The notes under the pieces were generated by a model, which had not been told where the DNA came from, searched no databases, and worked only from the letters and a program-made list of their open reading frames with translations. This document shows, in pieces, positions 42,784 through 52,637 of a DNA stretch of 64,000 bases (positions within the stretch are counted from its first letter, which is position 1; every line of letters starts with the position of its first letter). Source of the DNA: Gammaproteobacteria bacterium (GTDB lineage: Bacteria; Pseudomonadota; Gammaproteobacteria; 21-64-14); assembly GCA_027013145.1 (NCBI GenBank), contig JALUXX010000021.1, positions 19,809 through 83,808 of the forward strand, written 5' to 3'. Position numbers and translations under genes: made by a program.

Positions 42784-45435
42784 TCAGGCGAGGCTCTTGG
42801 AGGCGACCTCGCGCACGTCGGGCGAGAGCCTCGCTGCGGCGAGGATCCGCTCGATCTGAGCGCGCATGTGCCGGCCCAGGTCGGGCTCGTAACGGCGCCA
42901 GCGGCTCAGGGCCCCGGCCAGGCGCGCGGCGATCTGCGGGTTCTTCGCGTCCAGTTCCAGCACCCAGTCGGCGAGGAAGGCGTAGCCGGCCCCGTCCGGC
43001 GCGTGAAAGCCCGGGTTGGACCGGCAGAACGTCCCGATGACGGCGCGCACCTTGTTGGGGTTGCGCGCATTGAAGGCGGGGTGCCGCGTCAACGCGCGCA
43101 CGCGCTCGAGTGCATCGGGCAGGGGTGCGCCCGCCTGGATGGCGAACCACTTGTCGACCACGAGCGGGTCGTCCTTCCAGCGCGCGTAGAATTCCTCCAG
43201 GGCGGCTTCCCGCTCGGGGCGTTCGGAGCGCGCGAGGGCGGCCAGTGCGGCGAGCGTGTCGGTCATGTTGTCGCCGGTGCGAAACTGTTCCAGGCACGCG
43301 CGCACCGCCGCCTCCTCCCCGTCCTCCATGCGATAGGCGAGGGCGAGGTTGCGCAGGCTGCGCCGCCCGACCGCTTCGGCATCGCTGCGGTAGGCGCCGG
43401 AGTCGCCCAGCTCCGCGTAGACCCGCGTCCACTCCGAGCGCAGGGCCCGCCCGAGCGAGCGGCGCAGGAAACCGTGCGCGGCGTGCACCGCCGCCGGATC
43501 GATCCGCTCCAGGAATTCGGCGACGTAGCCCTCCGTCGGCAGGGTCAACAGGCGGGCGAGGAAGGCGTGGTCCCGCTCGCCGGCGCTGAGGGAGCGGCGG
43601 AAGGCCTCCGCGAGGACCGCGTCGGCCTCCAGCGCGCGCCCGCCGCGGCGGGCGTCGATCAGGCGCAGCAGGACGTTGACGGCGAGCTGCTGGCCCGCGT
43701 CCCAGCGGCTGAAGGGGTCGGTGTCGTGCGCCATCAGGAAGGCCAGCTCTTCGTCCTCGCGCGGCATCTCCAGCCGCACCGGGGCCGAGAAGCCGCGCAG
43801 CAGCGATACGACGGGCTCCCGCGCCAGGCCCGTGAAGACGAAGGTCTCGCTCGCGCCGCGCAACTCGAGCACACGGGTTCCGGCCGGGACGGCGGACTCG
43901 CCCTGCAGGCGCGGCGCGAGTTCGCGCCCGTCGCGGTCGAGCAGCCCGACGGCGAGCGGGATATGGAACGGCGCCTTCTCCGGCTGTCCCGGCGTCGGCG
44001 GGCAACTCTGGCGCACCGTCAGGGTGAGGGTGCCGGCGGCGGCGTCGTAGCGGCGCTCGACGTGCAGCAGCGGCGTGCCCGCCTGCGAGTACCACAGGCG
44101 GAACTGTCCGAGGTCGGCGCCGGTCGCGTCCTCCATGGCGCGCACGAAGTCGTCGGTGGTCACCGCCTGTCCGTCGTGGCGCTCGAAATACAGGTCGGTG
44201 CCCTTGCGGAAACCCTCGGGACCGAGCAGGTTGCGGATCATCCGCACCACCTCGGCGCCCTTCAGGTACACCGTGGCGGTGTAGAAGTTGCTGATCTCTT
44301 CATAGGATTCCGGACGCACCGGGTGCGCCATGGGCCCCGCGTCCTCGCGGAACTGGGCGTTGCGCAGGGCGTTGACGTCGCCGATGCGCTTGACGCCGCG
44401 CGAGGTCAGGTCGGCGCTGAACTCCTGGTCGCGGAAGACGGTGAAGCCTTCCTTCAGGCTCAACTGAAACCAGTCGCGGCAGGTCACGCGGTTGCCGGAC
44501 CAGTTGTGGAAGTACTCGTGGCCGACGATGCCGAGGATCGATTCGTAATCGGCGTCGGTGGCCGTCTGCGGGCTGGCGAGCACGCAGGCGGAGTTGAAGA
44601 TGTTGAGTCCCTTGTTCTCCATCGCGCCCATGTTGAAGTCGTCGACGGCGACGATCATGAAGCGGTCGAGGTCGTATTCGCGTCCGTAGACCTCCTCGTC
44701 CCAGCGCATCGCGCGCTTGAGGGAGTCCATCGCATGCGCGCATTTGTCGAGATTGTGGCGCTGCACGTAGACCTGCAGCAGCACGCGGCGGCCCGAGACC
44801 GTGACAAACTCGTCCTCCACGCAGGCGAGGTCGCCGGCCACCAGGGCGAACAGGTACGAGGGTTTGGGAAAGGGGTCCTCCCAGCGGACCCAATGGCGCC
44901 CATCGCCGAGTTCGCCGCGGTCGACCGGGTTGCCGTTGGAGAGCAGGACCGGACAACGCGCGCGGTCGGCGACCACGGTGGTGGTATAACGCGCCATGAC
45001 GTCGGGACGGTCCAGAAAGTAGGTGATGCGGCGGAAGCCCTCGGCCTCGCACTGGGTGCAAAAGTTGCCGCCGGAGACGTACAGGCCCTCGAGCGCGGTG
45101 TTCTCCGCAGGGTCGATGCGGTTCTCGATCTCGAGCGCGAAACGGGCCGGCACGCCGGGGACGGTGAGCGTCTCCTCGTCGACGCGGTACTCGTCCGCAC
45201 TCAGGGTGCGCCCGTCGAGCGCCACCGAGACGAGTTCCAGGCCCTCGCCGTGGAGCACCAGCGGGCGCGATGCCGGAGTGTCCGCGGCGCGCTCGACGAA
45301 CAGGCGCGCGCGGACCCGGGCGCCGACCTCATGCAGGTTGAAATGGAGGTCGACGCTGTCGATGCGAAACTCCGGCGGACGGTAGTCGGCGAGGTAGACG
45401 GTCTGCGGACGCTGAAGGGGCTGGACGGCTGACAT
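42784..45435 (-). CDS. pepN: Aminopeptidase N
   Basis: A broad-specificity M1 zinc aminopeptidase of the cytoplasm, 883 aa (E. coli PepN 870 aa). The exopeptidase signature GAMENKGLNIFN (about 269) and the zinc site HEYFHNWSGNR (about 304) with the downstream glutamate in LKEGFTVFRDQEF are intact. The C-terminal helical domain carries FNARNPNKVRAVIG and NPGFHAPDGAGYAFLADWVL. Start: MSAVQPL at 45435; the 8 in-frame codons before it are less likely. Monocistronic. Confidence 0.97.
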   Translation of the reverse strand: MSAVQPLQRPQTVYLADYRPPEFRIDSVDLHFNLHEVGARVRARLFVERAADTPASRPLVLHGEGLELVSVALDGRTLSADEYRVDEETLTVPGVPARFALEIENRIDPAENTALEGLYVSGGNFCTQCEAEGFRRITYFLDRPDVMARYTTTVVADRARCPVLLSNGNPVDRGELGDGRHWVRWEDPFPKPSYLFALVAGDLACVEDEFVTVSGRRVLLQVYVQRHNLDKCAHAMDSLKRAMRWDEEVYGREYDLDRFMIVAVDDFNMGAMENKGLNIFNSACVLASPQTATDADYESILGIVGHEYFHNWSGNRVTCRDWFQLSLKEGFTVFRDQEFSADLTSRGVKRIGDVNALRNAQFREDAGPMAHPVRPESYEEISNFYTATVYLKGAEVVRMIRNLLGPEGFRKGTDLYFERHDGQAVTTDDFVRAMEDATGADLGQFRLWYSQAGTPLLHVERRYDAAAGTLTLTVRQSCPPTPGQPEKAPFHIPLAVGLLDRDGRELAPRLQGESAVPAGTRVLELRGASETFVFTGLAREPVVSLLRGFSAPVRLEMPREDEELAFLMAHDTDPFSRWDAGQQLAVNVLLRLIDARRGGRALEADAVLAEAFRRSLSAGERDHAFLARLLTLPTEGYVAEFLERIDPAAVHAAHGFLRRSLGRALRSEWTRVYAELGDSGAYRSDAEAVGRRSLRNLALAYRMEDGEEAAVRACLEQFRTGDNMTDTLAALAALARSERPEREAALEEFYARWKDDPLVVDKWFAIQAGAPLPDALERVRALTRHPAFNARNPNKVRAVIGTFCRSNPGFHAPDGAGYAFLADWVLELDAKNPQIAARLAGALSRWRRYEPDLGRHMRAQIERILAAARLSPDVREVASKSLA

Positions 45436-45561
45436 GGCGGGCTCCCGGCGGGGACTCACTGGACACGGCCCGGTCGATTCTACACCCGCGGCGGCGCCTC
45501 GCGCGTACGGCCGCGGACACGTACAATCGGCCGCTCACGAACGGCGCGGGAGGCGCAACCG

Positions 45562-45837
45562 GTGAGCAGTCTGCAACTGTCCGAAACGCTGGTGAATTCC
45601 ATCCGCGAAGTGCTCGCGGGCCACGACGAGCGCGCCCGCGAGCCGGGGATCGCGGTGCAGTACCTCGCGGCCGTGGTCGGCTACATCGTCGGCCGCCAGG
45701 AGATGCCCGCTCCCACGAAGGACGAGGTGCTCGAACAGCTCGCGGCCTTCTCCCGTCATGTCATGCTCGACGTCGCCCGCGAGCGGGAGGAACGGCCCGC
45801 CGGCGGCGAGGCGTTCGGGATCTGGCGCGCGTCCTGA
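45562..45837 (+). CDS. Conserved-looking small protein (91 aa)
   Basis: GTG start with GGGAGG upstream. MSSLQLSETLVNSIREVLAG, then VQYLAAVVGYIVGRQ and a helix EVLEQLAAFSRHVMLDVARE. Entirely helical in appearance, cytoplasmic, no known function. Divergent from pepN (126 nt between starts) and convergent with the glutaredoxin-like gene. Confidence 0.7.
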   Translation: MSSLQLSETLVNSIREVLAGHDERAREPGIAVQYLAAVVGYIVGRQEMPAPTKDEVLEQLAAFSRHVMLDVAREREERPAGGEAFGIWRAS

Positions 45838-45859
45838 CCGGGCCGGACCGCCGCGGGCG

Positions 45860-46135
45860 TCAACCGCCCGAGGGCGAGGGCCGCGCGAGGTGGCGCTCCA
45901 GCAGCGCCTCGTCGAGAAAGTAGTAACAGATCTCGACGGCGCCTTCGGCCAGCACCGGGACACGGGTGTTGTAGCGCTCGAAGAGCTGCGGGTCGGCGTC
46001 GATGTCGACGACCTCGATCTCGAAGTCGTGCCGGTGCTGCCATGGGCGCAGGGCGGCAAGCATCTGCTCGCACAGGTGGCAGCCGGCGCGCCCGTAGACG
46101 GTGAACCGGCGCCTGCGCTCCCCCGCCCCGCTCAT
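45860..46135 (-). CDS. Glutaredoxin-like (DUF836) thiol protein
   Basis: 91 aa: RRRFTVYGRAGCHLCEQMLA with CHLC as the redox motif, EIEVVDIDADPQLFERYNTR, VPVLAEGAVEICYYFLDEAL, a cis-proline VPVL and a closing helix. This is the DUF836 glutaredoxin-like group. Start ATG 46135 overlaps the stop codon of the upstream protoporphyrinogen oxidase gene (ATGA), implying coupled translation. It may protect or reduce a thiol in heme synthesis, which is inference. Confidence 0.88.
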   Translation of the reverse strand: MSGAGERRRRFTVYGRAGCHLCEQMLAALRPWQHRHDFEIEVVDIDADPQLFERYNTRVPVLAEGAVEICYYFLDEALLERHLARPSPSGG

Positions 46136-47493
46136 GCCGCGCGCCCCAGGATGGTGTCGGCGGTACGCTTCGCCGCCGCGAGGCAATCGCCGAAGGCCAC
46201 CCCGCCGCGGTAATTGGCGCACACATGGAACCCGGGGACGGCGGCCTCGGCCTCCGCGATCGCCGCGCAGATCCCGAGGTGACCGAGACGGTACTGGGGA
46301 ATGGCGCGCGGCCAGCGTTGCACGCGCGCGAAGGCGGGCGGCGCGGCGATATCCAGGACGGCCGCATTCTCGGCGTGGGCGAGTGCGAGGATCTCCTCCT
46401 CCGGCCGGGAGGCGGTATCCGGCTGGCGGGCACCGCCGAGAAAGCTGGTCAGCAGCACGTGTCCCTCCGGCGCCCGTCCCGGGAACAGGCTCGAGTTCCA
46501 GATCGTGCCGAGGATACGGCGCCGCTCGACCGCAGGCACGAGGAATCCGAAGCCGTCGAGCGGATGGCCGACCTCGGCGCGCCGGTAGCCGAGGGCGGCG
46601 ACGGCCACCGGGGGGTACTCGATCTGCGCCAAGTGCCCGGCCAGCCCGGGCAGCCAGTCGCGCAGCAGACGCGAGGCCTCGTACGCCGGGACCGACAGCA
46701 CCAGTCGGTCGCCGTAGGCCTCGCCGGTGCCCGCGGACCCTGCGAACTCGACCCGAAACCCGCCGCCGTACGCGTGGACCGAGCGCACCTGCACACCGGT
46801 GCGCAGGTCCCCGCCGAGGGCGGCCGCGAGCGCGCGCGGGAAGGTCGCCATGCCGTCGCGAAACGAGAACAGGCCCGCCGTGACGCGCGCACGCTCGGGC
46901 CGGCGCCGGCGCGCGCGCGCGCCCAGGAGCGCGCCCCGGATCAGGCTTCCGTAGCGCTGTTCGAGCTCATAGAGCCTGGGGAAGGCCGCCGCCACGCTCA
47001 GGCGCCCCGGGTCGCCCGCGTACACCCCCGCGACGAACGGCTCGACGGCGTAGTCCAGGAACTCGCGACCGAGGCGGCGCGTGACGAAGGCGGCCACGGT
47101 CTCCTCGCCCGCGCCGCGCCCGACGAACGGCTCGCGCGCCAGGCGCAGCTTCGCCCGCGCGCTCCACAGCGGCGTCGACAGGAAAGTCCCCGGCCCGGTG
47201 GGCAGGGCATGCAGGCGCCCGCCCCGCAACAGGTAACGGTTCCTCGCCCCGGGCGCCGCCTCGCGGCGCAGCCCGCGCAGATTCAGGGCGTCGATCAGCT
47301 CGCCGACGGCGGGACCGGTATCGGCGGCGCTGTTCGGCCCGCGTTCCCGGAGATAGCCCGCCTCGACGACGCTGCCGACGGTCCCGCCGGCCTCCGGGGC
47401 GGCTTCGAGGACGGTCACGTCACACCCGGCCCGCCGCAGCAAAAACGCCACGGAAAGTCCGGAAATACCCCCGCCCACGATCACGACCCGCAT
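46132..47493 (-). CDS. hemY: Oxygen-dependent protoporphyrinogen oxidase (HemY/PgoX type)
   Basis: Oxidises protoporphyrinogen IX to protoporphyrin IX in heme synthesis. The 453-aa FAD enzyme has the N-terminal dinucleotide motif VVIVGGGISGLSVAFLLRRA and the family ERGPNSAADTGP. It continues with YAVEPFVAGVYAGDPGRLSV and the C-terminal FAD motif PGFHVCANYRGGVAFGDCLA. This enzyme is also called HemG in some nomenclatures. Start at ATG 47493 where the FAD fold begins. Coupled to the glutaredoxin-like gene downstream. Confidence 0.92.
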   Translation of the reverse strand: MRVVIVGGGISGLSVAFLLRRAGCDVTVLEAAPEAGGTVGSVVEAGYLRERGPNSAADTGPAVGELIDALNLRGLRREAAPGARNRYLLRGGRLHALPTGPGTFLSTPLWSARAKLRLAREPFVGRGAGEETVAAFVTRRLGREFLDYAVEPFVAGVYAGDPGRLSVAAAFPRLYELEQRYGSLIRGALLGARARRRRPERARVTAGLFSFRDGMATFPRALAAALGGDLRTGVQVRSVHAYGGGFRVEFAGSAGTGEAYGDRLVLSVPAYEASRLLRDWLPGLAGHLAQIEYPPVAVAALGYRRAEVGHPLDGFGFLVPAVERRRILGTIWNSSLFPGRAPEGHVLLTSFLGGARQPDTASRPEEEILALAHAENAAVLDIAAPPAFARVQRWPRAIPQYRLGHLGICAAIAEAEAAVPGFHVCANYRGGVAFGDCLAAAKRTADTILGRAA

Positions 47494-47647
47494 CCCGGCC
47501 CTCGCCCGCACGCCCGCCAGCCGCGATTATCCCGGATCGGTGCCCAGCCCGCCACGGCGCCCCGAATGCCGCGCCGCTTGCGGCTTCCGGCCGAATACCG
47601 GGATATAATCGGGGGCACCGGGGTAACCGACGGACGGGCGCGGGACG

Positions 47648-48025
47648 ATGAATGAACGTGCCTTTCGGCTGGTTCAGGGCTCGTGGCTGCTGGCGGGGCT
47701 CTACTTCAACGAGCCGCTCGTTATCCAGGGCCTGCTGCTGTTGCTGGCCTTCGAAGGCGCCACCAACTGGCGGATCCCGACGCTGATTTCCAATCTGCGC
47801 CATGGGGGTGCGGCCTGCGGGTACCGGCACGGGGGTGCGCCCGCCCGCTTCGAGGCCGAGCGCGCCCTGCGGCTCGTGATGCTGACCCTTCTGGTCCTCG
47901 GCCTCTATCTGCTCCCGCAACTCCTGTGGTGGCTGCCGTGGCTCATCGGCATCGCGCTCGTCAGCGCCTCGCTCAGCGGGATCTGCCTCATGGTTACCGT
48001 GTTGCGCCTGGCCGGGCTGCCCTGA
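47648..48025 (+). CDS. Small membrane protein, DUF2892-like
   Basis: 125 aa with three or four hydrophobic segments: GSWLLAGLYFNEPLVIQGLL near the start and LVMLTLLVLGLYLLPQLLWW then LPWLIGIALVSASLSGICLM at the end. A cytoplasmic loop (about 50-72) is glycine/arginine-rich. Layout and hydrophobicity resemble DUF2892 inner-membrane proteins, but the match is weak. It runs convergently into rrtA, overlapping by 32 nt. Confidence 0.6.
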   Translation: MNERAFRLVQGSWLLAGLYFNEPLVIQGLLLLLAFEGATNWRIPTLISNLRHGGAACGYRHGGAPARFEAERALRLVMLTLLVLGLYLLPQLLWWLPWLIGIALVSASLSGICLMVTVLRLAGLP

Positions 48026-48614
48026 CCGCGGTCCCGAAGGCCAGCCCCCCCAGCGCGCCGTAGAGGTGCGCCTGCACCACCACGGCCCCGTCGATCAGCG
48101 CCGCCACCCCCGGGGTCGGCCCGACCACCTGCTCCCAGGCGATCTTCGCCGCCAGCGCCGCCAGCAGCAGCGCCCGCTCCCAGGGGCGGAATCCGGGCTC
48201 TACCAGCACACCGACCGCAAACAGCGCATGCAGGACGCCGGAGAGTCCGACATACCACTGCAGCCGGGGATCGAACAGAAACAACCCCGCCCCGACCGCG
48301 AGCGCCCCGGCGAGAAACGCCCCACACCACAGGCGCAGCGACCACCCGCGCGCGAACAGCACCCAGATCAGCACCAGACCGGCCAGGTTCAGCGCGAGAT
48401 GCGGCCAGTTGAGATGCACCAGGTTGCCGGTGACCAGACGCCACACCTCGCCCGCCGCGACCGCCGTCCGATCGTAGCGCAGCGCCGGTGCGGTAAGCGG
48501 CGCGAACCACTGCAGGAGGACCGTCAGCGCCAGCAGCGCGGCGGGAAAGACGTCGCCCCGGCGCGGTGCGAGCACGGGGATCGGCGATGCGTTGCGGCGC
48601 AGTTCGAAGGTCAT
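47994..48614 (-). CDS. rrtA: Rhombosortase (rhomboid-type GlyGly-CTERM protease)
   Basis: A 206-aa intramembrane serine protease. It has about six membrane segments, the EVWRLVTGNLVHLNWPHLAL region, catalytic Ser125 in YVGLSGVLHALF and His183 in QAHLYGALGG. These match rhombosortases, which cleave proteins carrying a GlyGly-CTERM tail so they can be secreted by type II secretion and lipid-modified. I found no GlyGly-CTERM protein in this window; substrates would be elsewhere in the genome. Confidence 0.85.
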   Translation of the reverse strand: MTFELRRNASPIPVLAPRRGDVFPAALLALTVLLQWFAPLTAPALRYDRTAVAAGEVWRLVTGNLVHLNWPHLALNLAGLVLIWVLFARGWSLRLWCGAFLAGALAVGAGLFLFDPRLQWYVGLSGVLHALFAVGVLVEPGFRPWERALLLAALAAKIAWEQVVGPTPGVAALIDGAVVVQAHLYGALGGLAFGTAVRAARPGATR

Positions 48615-48866
48615 GGCTCCAGGGGGAGGTCGGGGGCGGCGGCGCCACCGAGTATAGCCGCGCGTTCGAACGGCGCGATACCGGCCACGCGCCCCCGCAC
48701 GGGGCCGCGGAGCGCCACCGTCAAGCCGGTTAAGCCGGTCTTAATTCTCTCCCGGATAGGCTGTTCAACGACACGGCCGGCGCGCGCGGCCCGCCGCGAA
48801 CAGGGAGCGGTCGAAAGGAACATGCAGCCCGATCCACTACACCATCGCCCGCGGACGACGACGTGC

Positions 48867-50885
48867 CTACCGCCCCATTGCGGCGGCCTCGGGCGGCATC
48901 GCGACCGGGCGTCCGATGTGGAAGCCCTGCGCGTAGTCGACTTCATAGTCGCGCAGCAGCGCGAGGACGCGCTCGTTCTCGACGCACTCCGCCACCACCT
49001 CCTTGCGGTAGGCCTTCGCGACCTTGGTGATGGCCTGCACCAGGGCCTGGTCCTCGGGATTGGTATCGAGGTCGCGGATGAAGCTGCCGTCGATCTTGAT
49101 CAGGTCCACCGGCAGGGCGCGCAGGTGGAGGAACGAGGTGAAACCGATCCCGAAATCGTCGAGCGCGAAGCGGCAGCCGAGTTCGCGCAGCGCGTCCATC
49201 AGGCGGCGGGCCTGCTGCAGGTCGTCAACCGCGGCGGTCTCGGTGATCTCGAAGATCAGCCGGCGCCCGTCGACGCCCTCGGCCTCGAGACGGCGGCGCA
49301 GCCAGGAGAGCAGATGCATGTCGCCGATGTGGACACCGCTGAGGTTGACCGCGAGGCACAGATCGGGCTCGCGCCCGGCCAAGGTGCGGAGGTGGTCGAT
49401 CGTCATCTCGAGGACGCGGTAGTCGATGCGGTCGATGACGCCGAAGCGCTCGGCGACGGGAATGAACCGGGCGGGGCCCGTGAGCGTACCGTCCGGCTCG
49501 CGCATGCGCACCAGTACCTCGTGATGGCGGATCCGGCCCGTCGGCAGATGGAGCAGGGGCTGGAAATGGAGCACGAAACGGTCCTGATCGAGCGCCGCGT
49601 GGATGCGGTCGAGCCAGCGGCCGGAGAGCGCGTCCTCGCGTTCCTCGCGCGCGTCGTGCACGTGTATCGGCCCCCCGCCGCCGGCCCGGGCGCGATGCAG
49701 CGCGTTCTCCGCCTGGGCCAGGAGCCGCGCCGCGTCACCCCCGCCCTCGGCGAGGACGGCGATGCCGGCCCGGGCGCCGACCCGGATGCGCTCCTCGCCG
49801 TAGCTCACCGCAAGGCGCCCGAGCCCCTCGACCACCCGTTCGGCCAGGAGGCGGACGCCCTCGAGTCCGGTGTCGGGCAGCACCACGAGGAACCGCCCGC
49901 CGCCGGGGCGGGCGAGTACGCCGTCGGGCGCGCGCGAGACGACGTCGCTGGCGCGCAGGCTCTCGCGCAGGTACTGGCCCACGCGCACCAGGATCTCGTC
50001 GCCCGCCTTGTGCCCGAAGGCGTCGTTGAGATGGCTGAAGCGGTCGACCCCGATACAGAGGCAGGCCAGCGGCGCGCCGCGGCGCCGGGCCATGCGCACC
50101 AGATTCTCCAGGACCAGCCCGACTCCGTGCTGGTTCAACAGACCGGTCAGGGGGTCGTGATTGACGAGATAGCGAATCTTCGTCTCGGAGTCCTTGCACT
50201 CGGTGATGTCGGTGAGCACGCCGTAGTGCCGGGACGGATCGGCGGGGTCGCGGCGCCCGCTGTCGCGGAACCAGCGCTGCTGGACCCCGTCGCGGTGCCA
50301 CAGCCGGTACTCGACCGTGAAGGCCCCCTTGCGCTCGAGCTGCTCGCGGATCTCGACCAGGACCCGCTCGCGGTCCGAGGCGTGGAGCCGGTCCTGCCAC
50401 AGGCGCGGATCATCGCCGAAGTCGGCCGGGTCATAGCCCAGGGCGGCGGTGACGTTGGGGGTGATGAAGCTCACGTTGAATCGCGGCATCTCGCGCGTGT
50501 AGACGATATCCGGCACCGACTCGATGATGTGGCGGGTGTGCGCCGCCGCGGCGCGCGCACGCTCGGCCAGGCCGGCGAGACGCCCGGTGTATCCGCGCAC
50601 CAGGGCGTAGAGAAGCGCCGAGGTCGCCGCGACGAAGGCCACCCCCTTGAGATTCTGGAGCAGGGTCATCGAGGCCAGCGAGTGGGCGACGCCCGCCAGC
50701 ACCCAGTCCGAGGCGAACACCCATGCCGCCGCGGCCGCCGCATAGATCACGGCGACACGCACGGCGACGGCGTGCTTGGACGGCACGGCGCCCCGCGCGC
50801 CCGCCCCCGGCGTGCCGGGGGGCGGGCGCACCGCCGGCCCCGCTTCGGATCGGGTCCGCGTTGTCAGCGGCATGTGAGTCGACAT
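48867..50885 (-). CDS. Membrane PAS-GGDEF-EAL protein with inactive GGDEF
   Basis: 672 aa. One or two N-terminal membrane helices (about 37-57 and 70-95), a PAS sensor (about 110-230), a GGDEF domain in which the signature is GGGRF (ARPGGGRFLVVLPD), so cyclase activity is very unlikely, and an EAL domain with HHEVLVRM, NLSG, ITETAAV, DDFGIG and KIDGSFI. It therefore probably acts as a c-di-GMP phosphodiesterase whose GGDEF may bind GTP as a regulator. GGGGGAGAG precedes the start. The 252 nt downstream, up to rrtA, hold no gene I can support. Confidence 0.9.
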   Translation of the reverse strand: MSTHMPLTTRTRSEAGPAVRPPPGTPGAGARGAVPSKHAVAVRVAVIYAAAAAAWVFASDWVLAGVAHSLASMTLLQNLKGVAFVAATSALLYALVRGYTGRLAGLAERARAAAAHTRHIIESVPDIVYTREMPRFNVSFITPNVTAALGYDPADFGDDPRLWQDRLHASDRERVLVEIREQLERKGAFTVEYRLWHRDGVQQRWFRDSGRRDPADPSRHYGVLTDITECKDSETKIRYLVNHDPLTGLLNQHGVGLVLENLVRMARRRGAPLACLCIGVDRFSHLNDAFGHKAGDEILVRVGQYLRESLRASDVVSRAPDGVLARPGGGRFLVVLPDTGLEGVRLLAERVVEGLGRLAVSYGEERIRVGARAGIAVLAEGGGDAARLLAQAENALHRARAGGGGPIHVHDAREEREDALSGRWLDRIHAALDQDRFVLHFQPLLHLPTGRIRHHEVLVRMREPDGTLTGPARFIPVAERFGVIDRIDYRVLEMTIDHLRTLAGREPDLCLAVNLSGVHIGDMHLLSWLRRRLEAEGVDGRRLIFEITETAAVDDLQQARRLMDALRELGCRFALDDFGIGFTSFLHLRALPVDLIKIDGSFIRDLDTNPEDQALVQAITKVAKAYRKEVVAECVENERVLALLRDYEVDYAQGFHIGRPVAMPPEAAAMGR

Positions 50886-51199
50886 CGCTCTCCCCCGACG
50901 CGGCCCGCATCGGAGCGGCCACGATCCATGTCTTCCGCTGTATCGGCGCGGGGGTCCCTTTCTGCACCCCCGGCGCTCCGGCCCGGAATCGTCGCCCACC
51001 GGGAATCCCCGCCGGTCGGCGCAGTCTATGGTTGGATGGGACCCGGCCGACAAAGGGGGCGCGAGCGGCTTGCGGCGGCCACCGGATGCTACCTACTCTC
51101 TCCTTTCGCGCGCGCGCAACGCGCCGGCACCCGCCCGGGAGGCCGAAAGCGCCACGACGCGCGACCTCATAAGCGATTGACTAACAACGGAGAACAGGA

Positions 51200-52636
51200 A
51201 TGAAGCCGGCCACGAAGCCGCTGCGGGCGTCCCGCCGTCCCGAAGCGCAGGCCCGGCCGCGGCGCAGACCCGCGCGCGCGGCGGTGCCGCTCGCGGCCGC
51301 GCTCCTCGCCGGCTGCGCGGTCTATCACCCGCAGCCCCTGCCGACGGCGCCGGATCTGGCGCAGCGCATACCGGCACTGACGGTCGCGCCGGGGGCGCTG
51401 CATCTGCCCGGGCTGCGCCCGCATCCTTTCGACCCGGCGGCACCGCTCGACATGACCGACGTGGCCATCCTCGCCGCGCTCAACAATCCGCAGCTCAAGG
51501 CCGCCCGGCTGCAGGCGGGCGTGGCGCGCGCCCAGCTCTTCGAGGCGCGACTCCTGCCCGACCCGCAGCTCTCGCTCAACCCCGATTTCACCACCAACCG
51601 CGGTCCCGGATTGACCAACGCCTGGAGCATCGGCCTCGCCTACGACCTCAAGACGCTCATCACCCGCTGGTCCGGCGTCAGCGCCGCGCGCGCCGCCGCT
51701 CACCAGGTGGACCTGGACCTGCTGTGGAAGGAGTGGCAGGTGGTGCAGCAGGCGCGGCTGCTTTTCATCCGCGCGGTCGAACAGGAAGCGCAACTGAAGC
51801 TCCTGCGCCGTTTCCAGAAGCTGTACGCGGACCGCTACGCGCGCTCCTCGCGCGCCCTGCGCCAGGGCAACCTGACCCTGGACGTCGTCGGCACCGACCT
51901 GACCGCGCTGCTCGACGCCAACACGCGCGTCAACGACCTGCGGCGCAAACTGGCCGAGACGCGCCAGCAGTTGAACGTACTCCTGGGCCTCGCCCCCGAC
52001 GCCCCGCTGCGGCTCGACCGCCGCATCGACCTGCCGGCACCGACACAGGCCGCGGTCGCCACCGCCCTGCGCGAGCTGCCGGAGCGGCGCCCGGACCTGC
52101 TGGCGCTGCGCGCCGGCTACCGCAGCCAGGAGGCGCGCGTGCGCCAAGCCGTCCTCGCGCAGTTTCCCGCCCTGAGCGTGGGTGTCACACGCTCCCGGGA
52201 CAACACCGGGGTCCACAGTACCGGCCTCGGGATCACGCTCACCCTGCCGATACTCAACGGCAACCGCGGCCAGATCGCGATCGAACGGGCCACGCGCGCG
52301 CGCCTGCGGCAGGAATATCAGGCGCGCCTCGACGCGGCCGACGCCCAGGTCCAACTGTTGTGGACGCGCCACCGGCTGCTCGCCGCGCAGTTGCGCATGC
52401 TGCAGAAAAACCTGCCGGCCCTGGAATCCATGGCGTCCAAGGCGCACCGTGCCTATGAAGCGCGCGACATCCAGGCCCTGGTATACCTGAATCTGGAGAA
52501 CACGCTGCTCAACAAGCAGCTCGAGGCGGTGACCCTGCGCGAATCGCTGTGGGCGACGCGCGTCGCCCTGCAGACCCTCCTCGGGACCTCGTGGAGCGCG
52601 ACGGCCGCACCGGCGGCGGCGAAGACTGGAGGCTGA
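51200..52636 (+). CDS. TolC-family outer-membrane efflux lipoprotein
   Basis: 478 aa. A lipobox LLAGC places the lipid-anchored Cys at 39 after a long basic leader. Two OEP repeats form the channel and coiled-coil tunnel: LAALNNPQLKAARLQAGVAR, IGLAYDLKTLI, then RELPERRPDLLALRAGYRSQ and ALSVGVTRSRDNTGVHSTGL. It is the outer-membrane part of a tripartite RND pump and opens its operon. The 314-nt upstream gap must hold the promoter; I see no sharp -35/-10 pair. Confidence 0.9.
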   Translation: MKPATKPLRASRRPEAQARPRRRPARAAVPLAAALLAGCAVYHPQPLPTAPDLAQRIPALTVAPGALHLPGLRPHPFDPAAPLDMTDVAILAALNNPQLKAARLQAGVARAQLFEARLLPDPQLSLNPDFTTNRGPGLTNAWSIGLAYDLKTLITRWSGVSAARAAAHQVDLDLLWKEWQVVQQARLLFIRAVEQEAQLKLLRRFQKLYADRYARSSRALRQGNLTLDVVGTDLTALLDANTRVNDLRRKLAETRQQLNVLLGLAPDAPLRLDRRIDLPAPTQAAVATALRELPERRPDLLALRAGYRSQEARVRQAVLAQFPALSVGVTRSRDNTGVHSTGLGITLTLPILNGNRGQIAIERATRARLRQEYQARLDAADAQVQLLWTRHRLLAAQLRMLQKNLPALESMASKAHRAYEARDIQALVYLNLENTLLNKQLEAVTLRESLWATRVALQTLLGTSWSATAAPAAAKTGG

Positions 52637-52637
52637 C

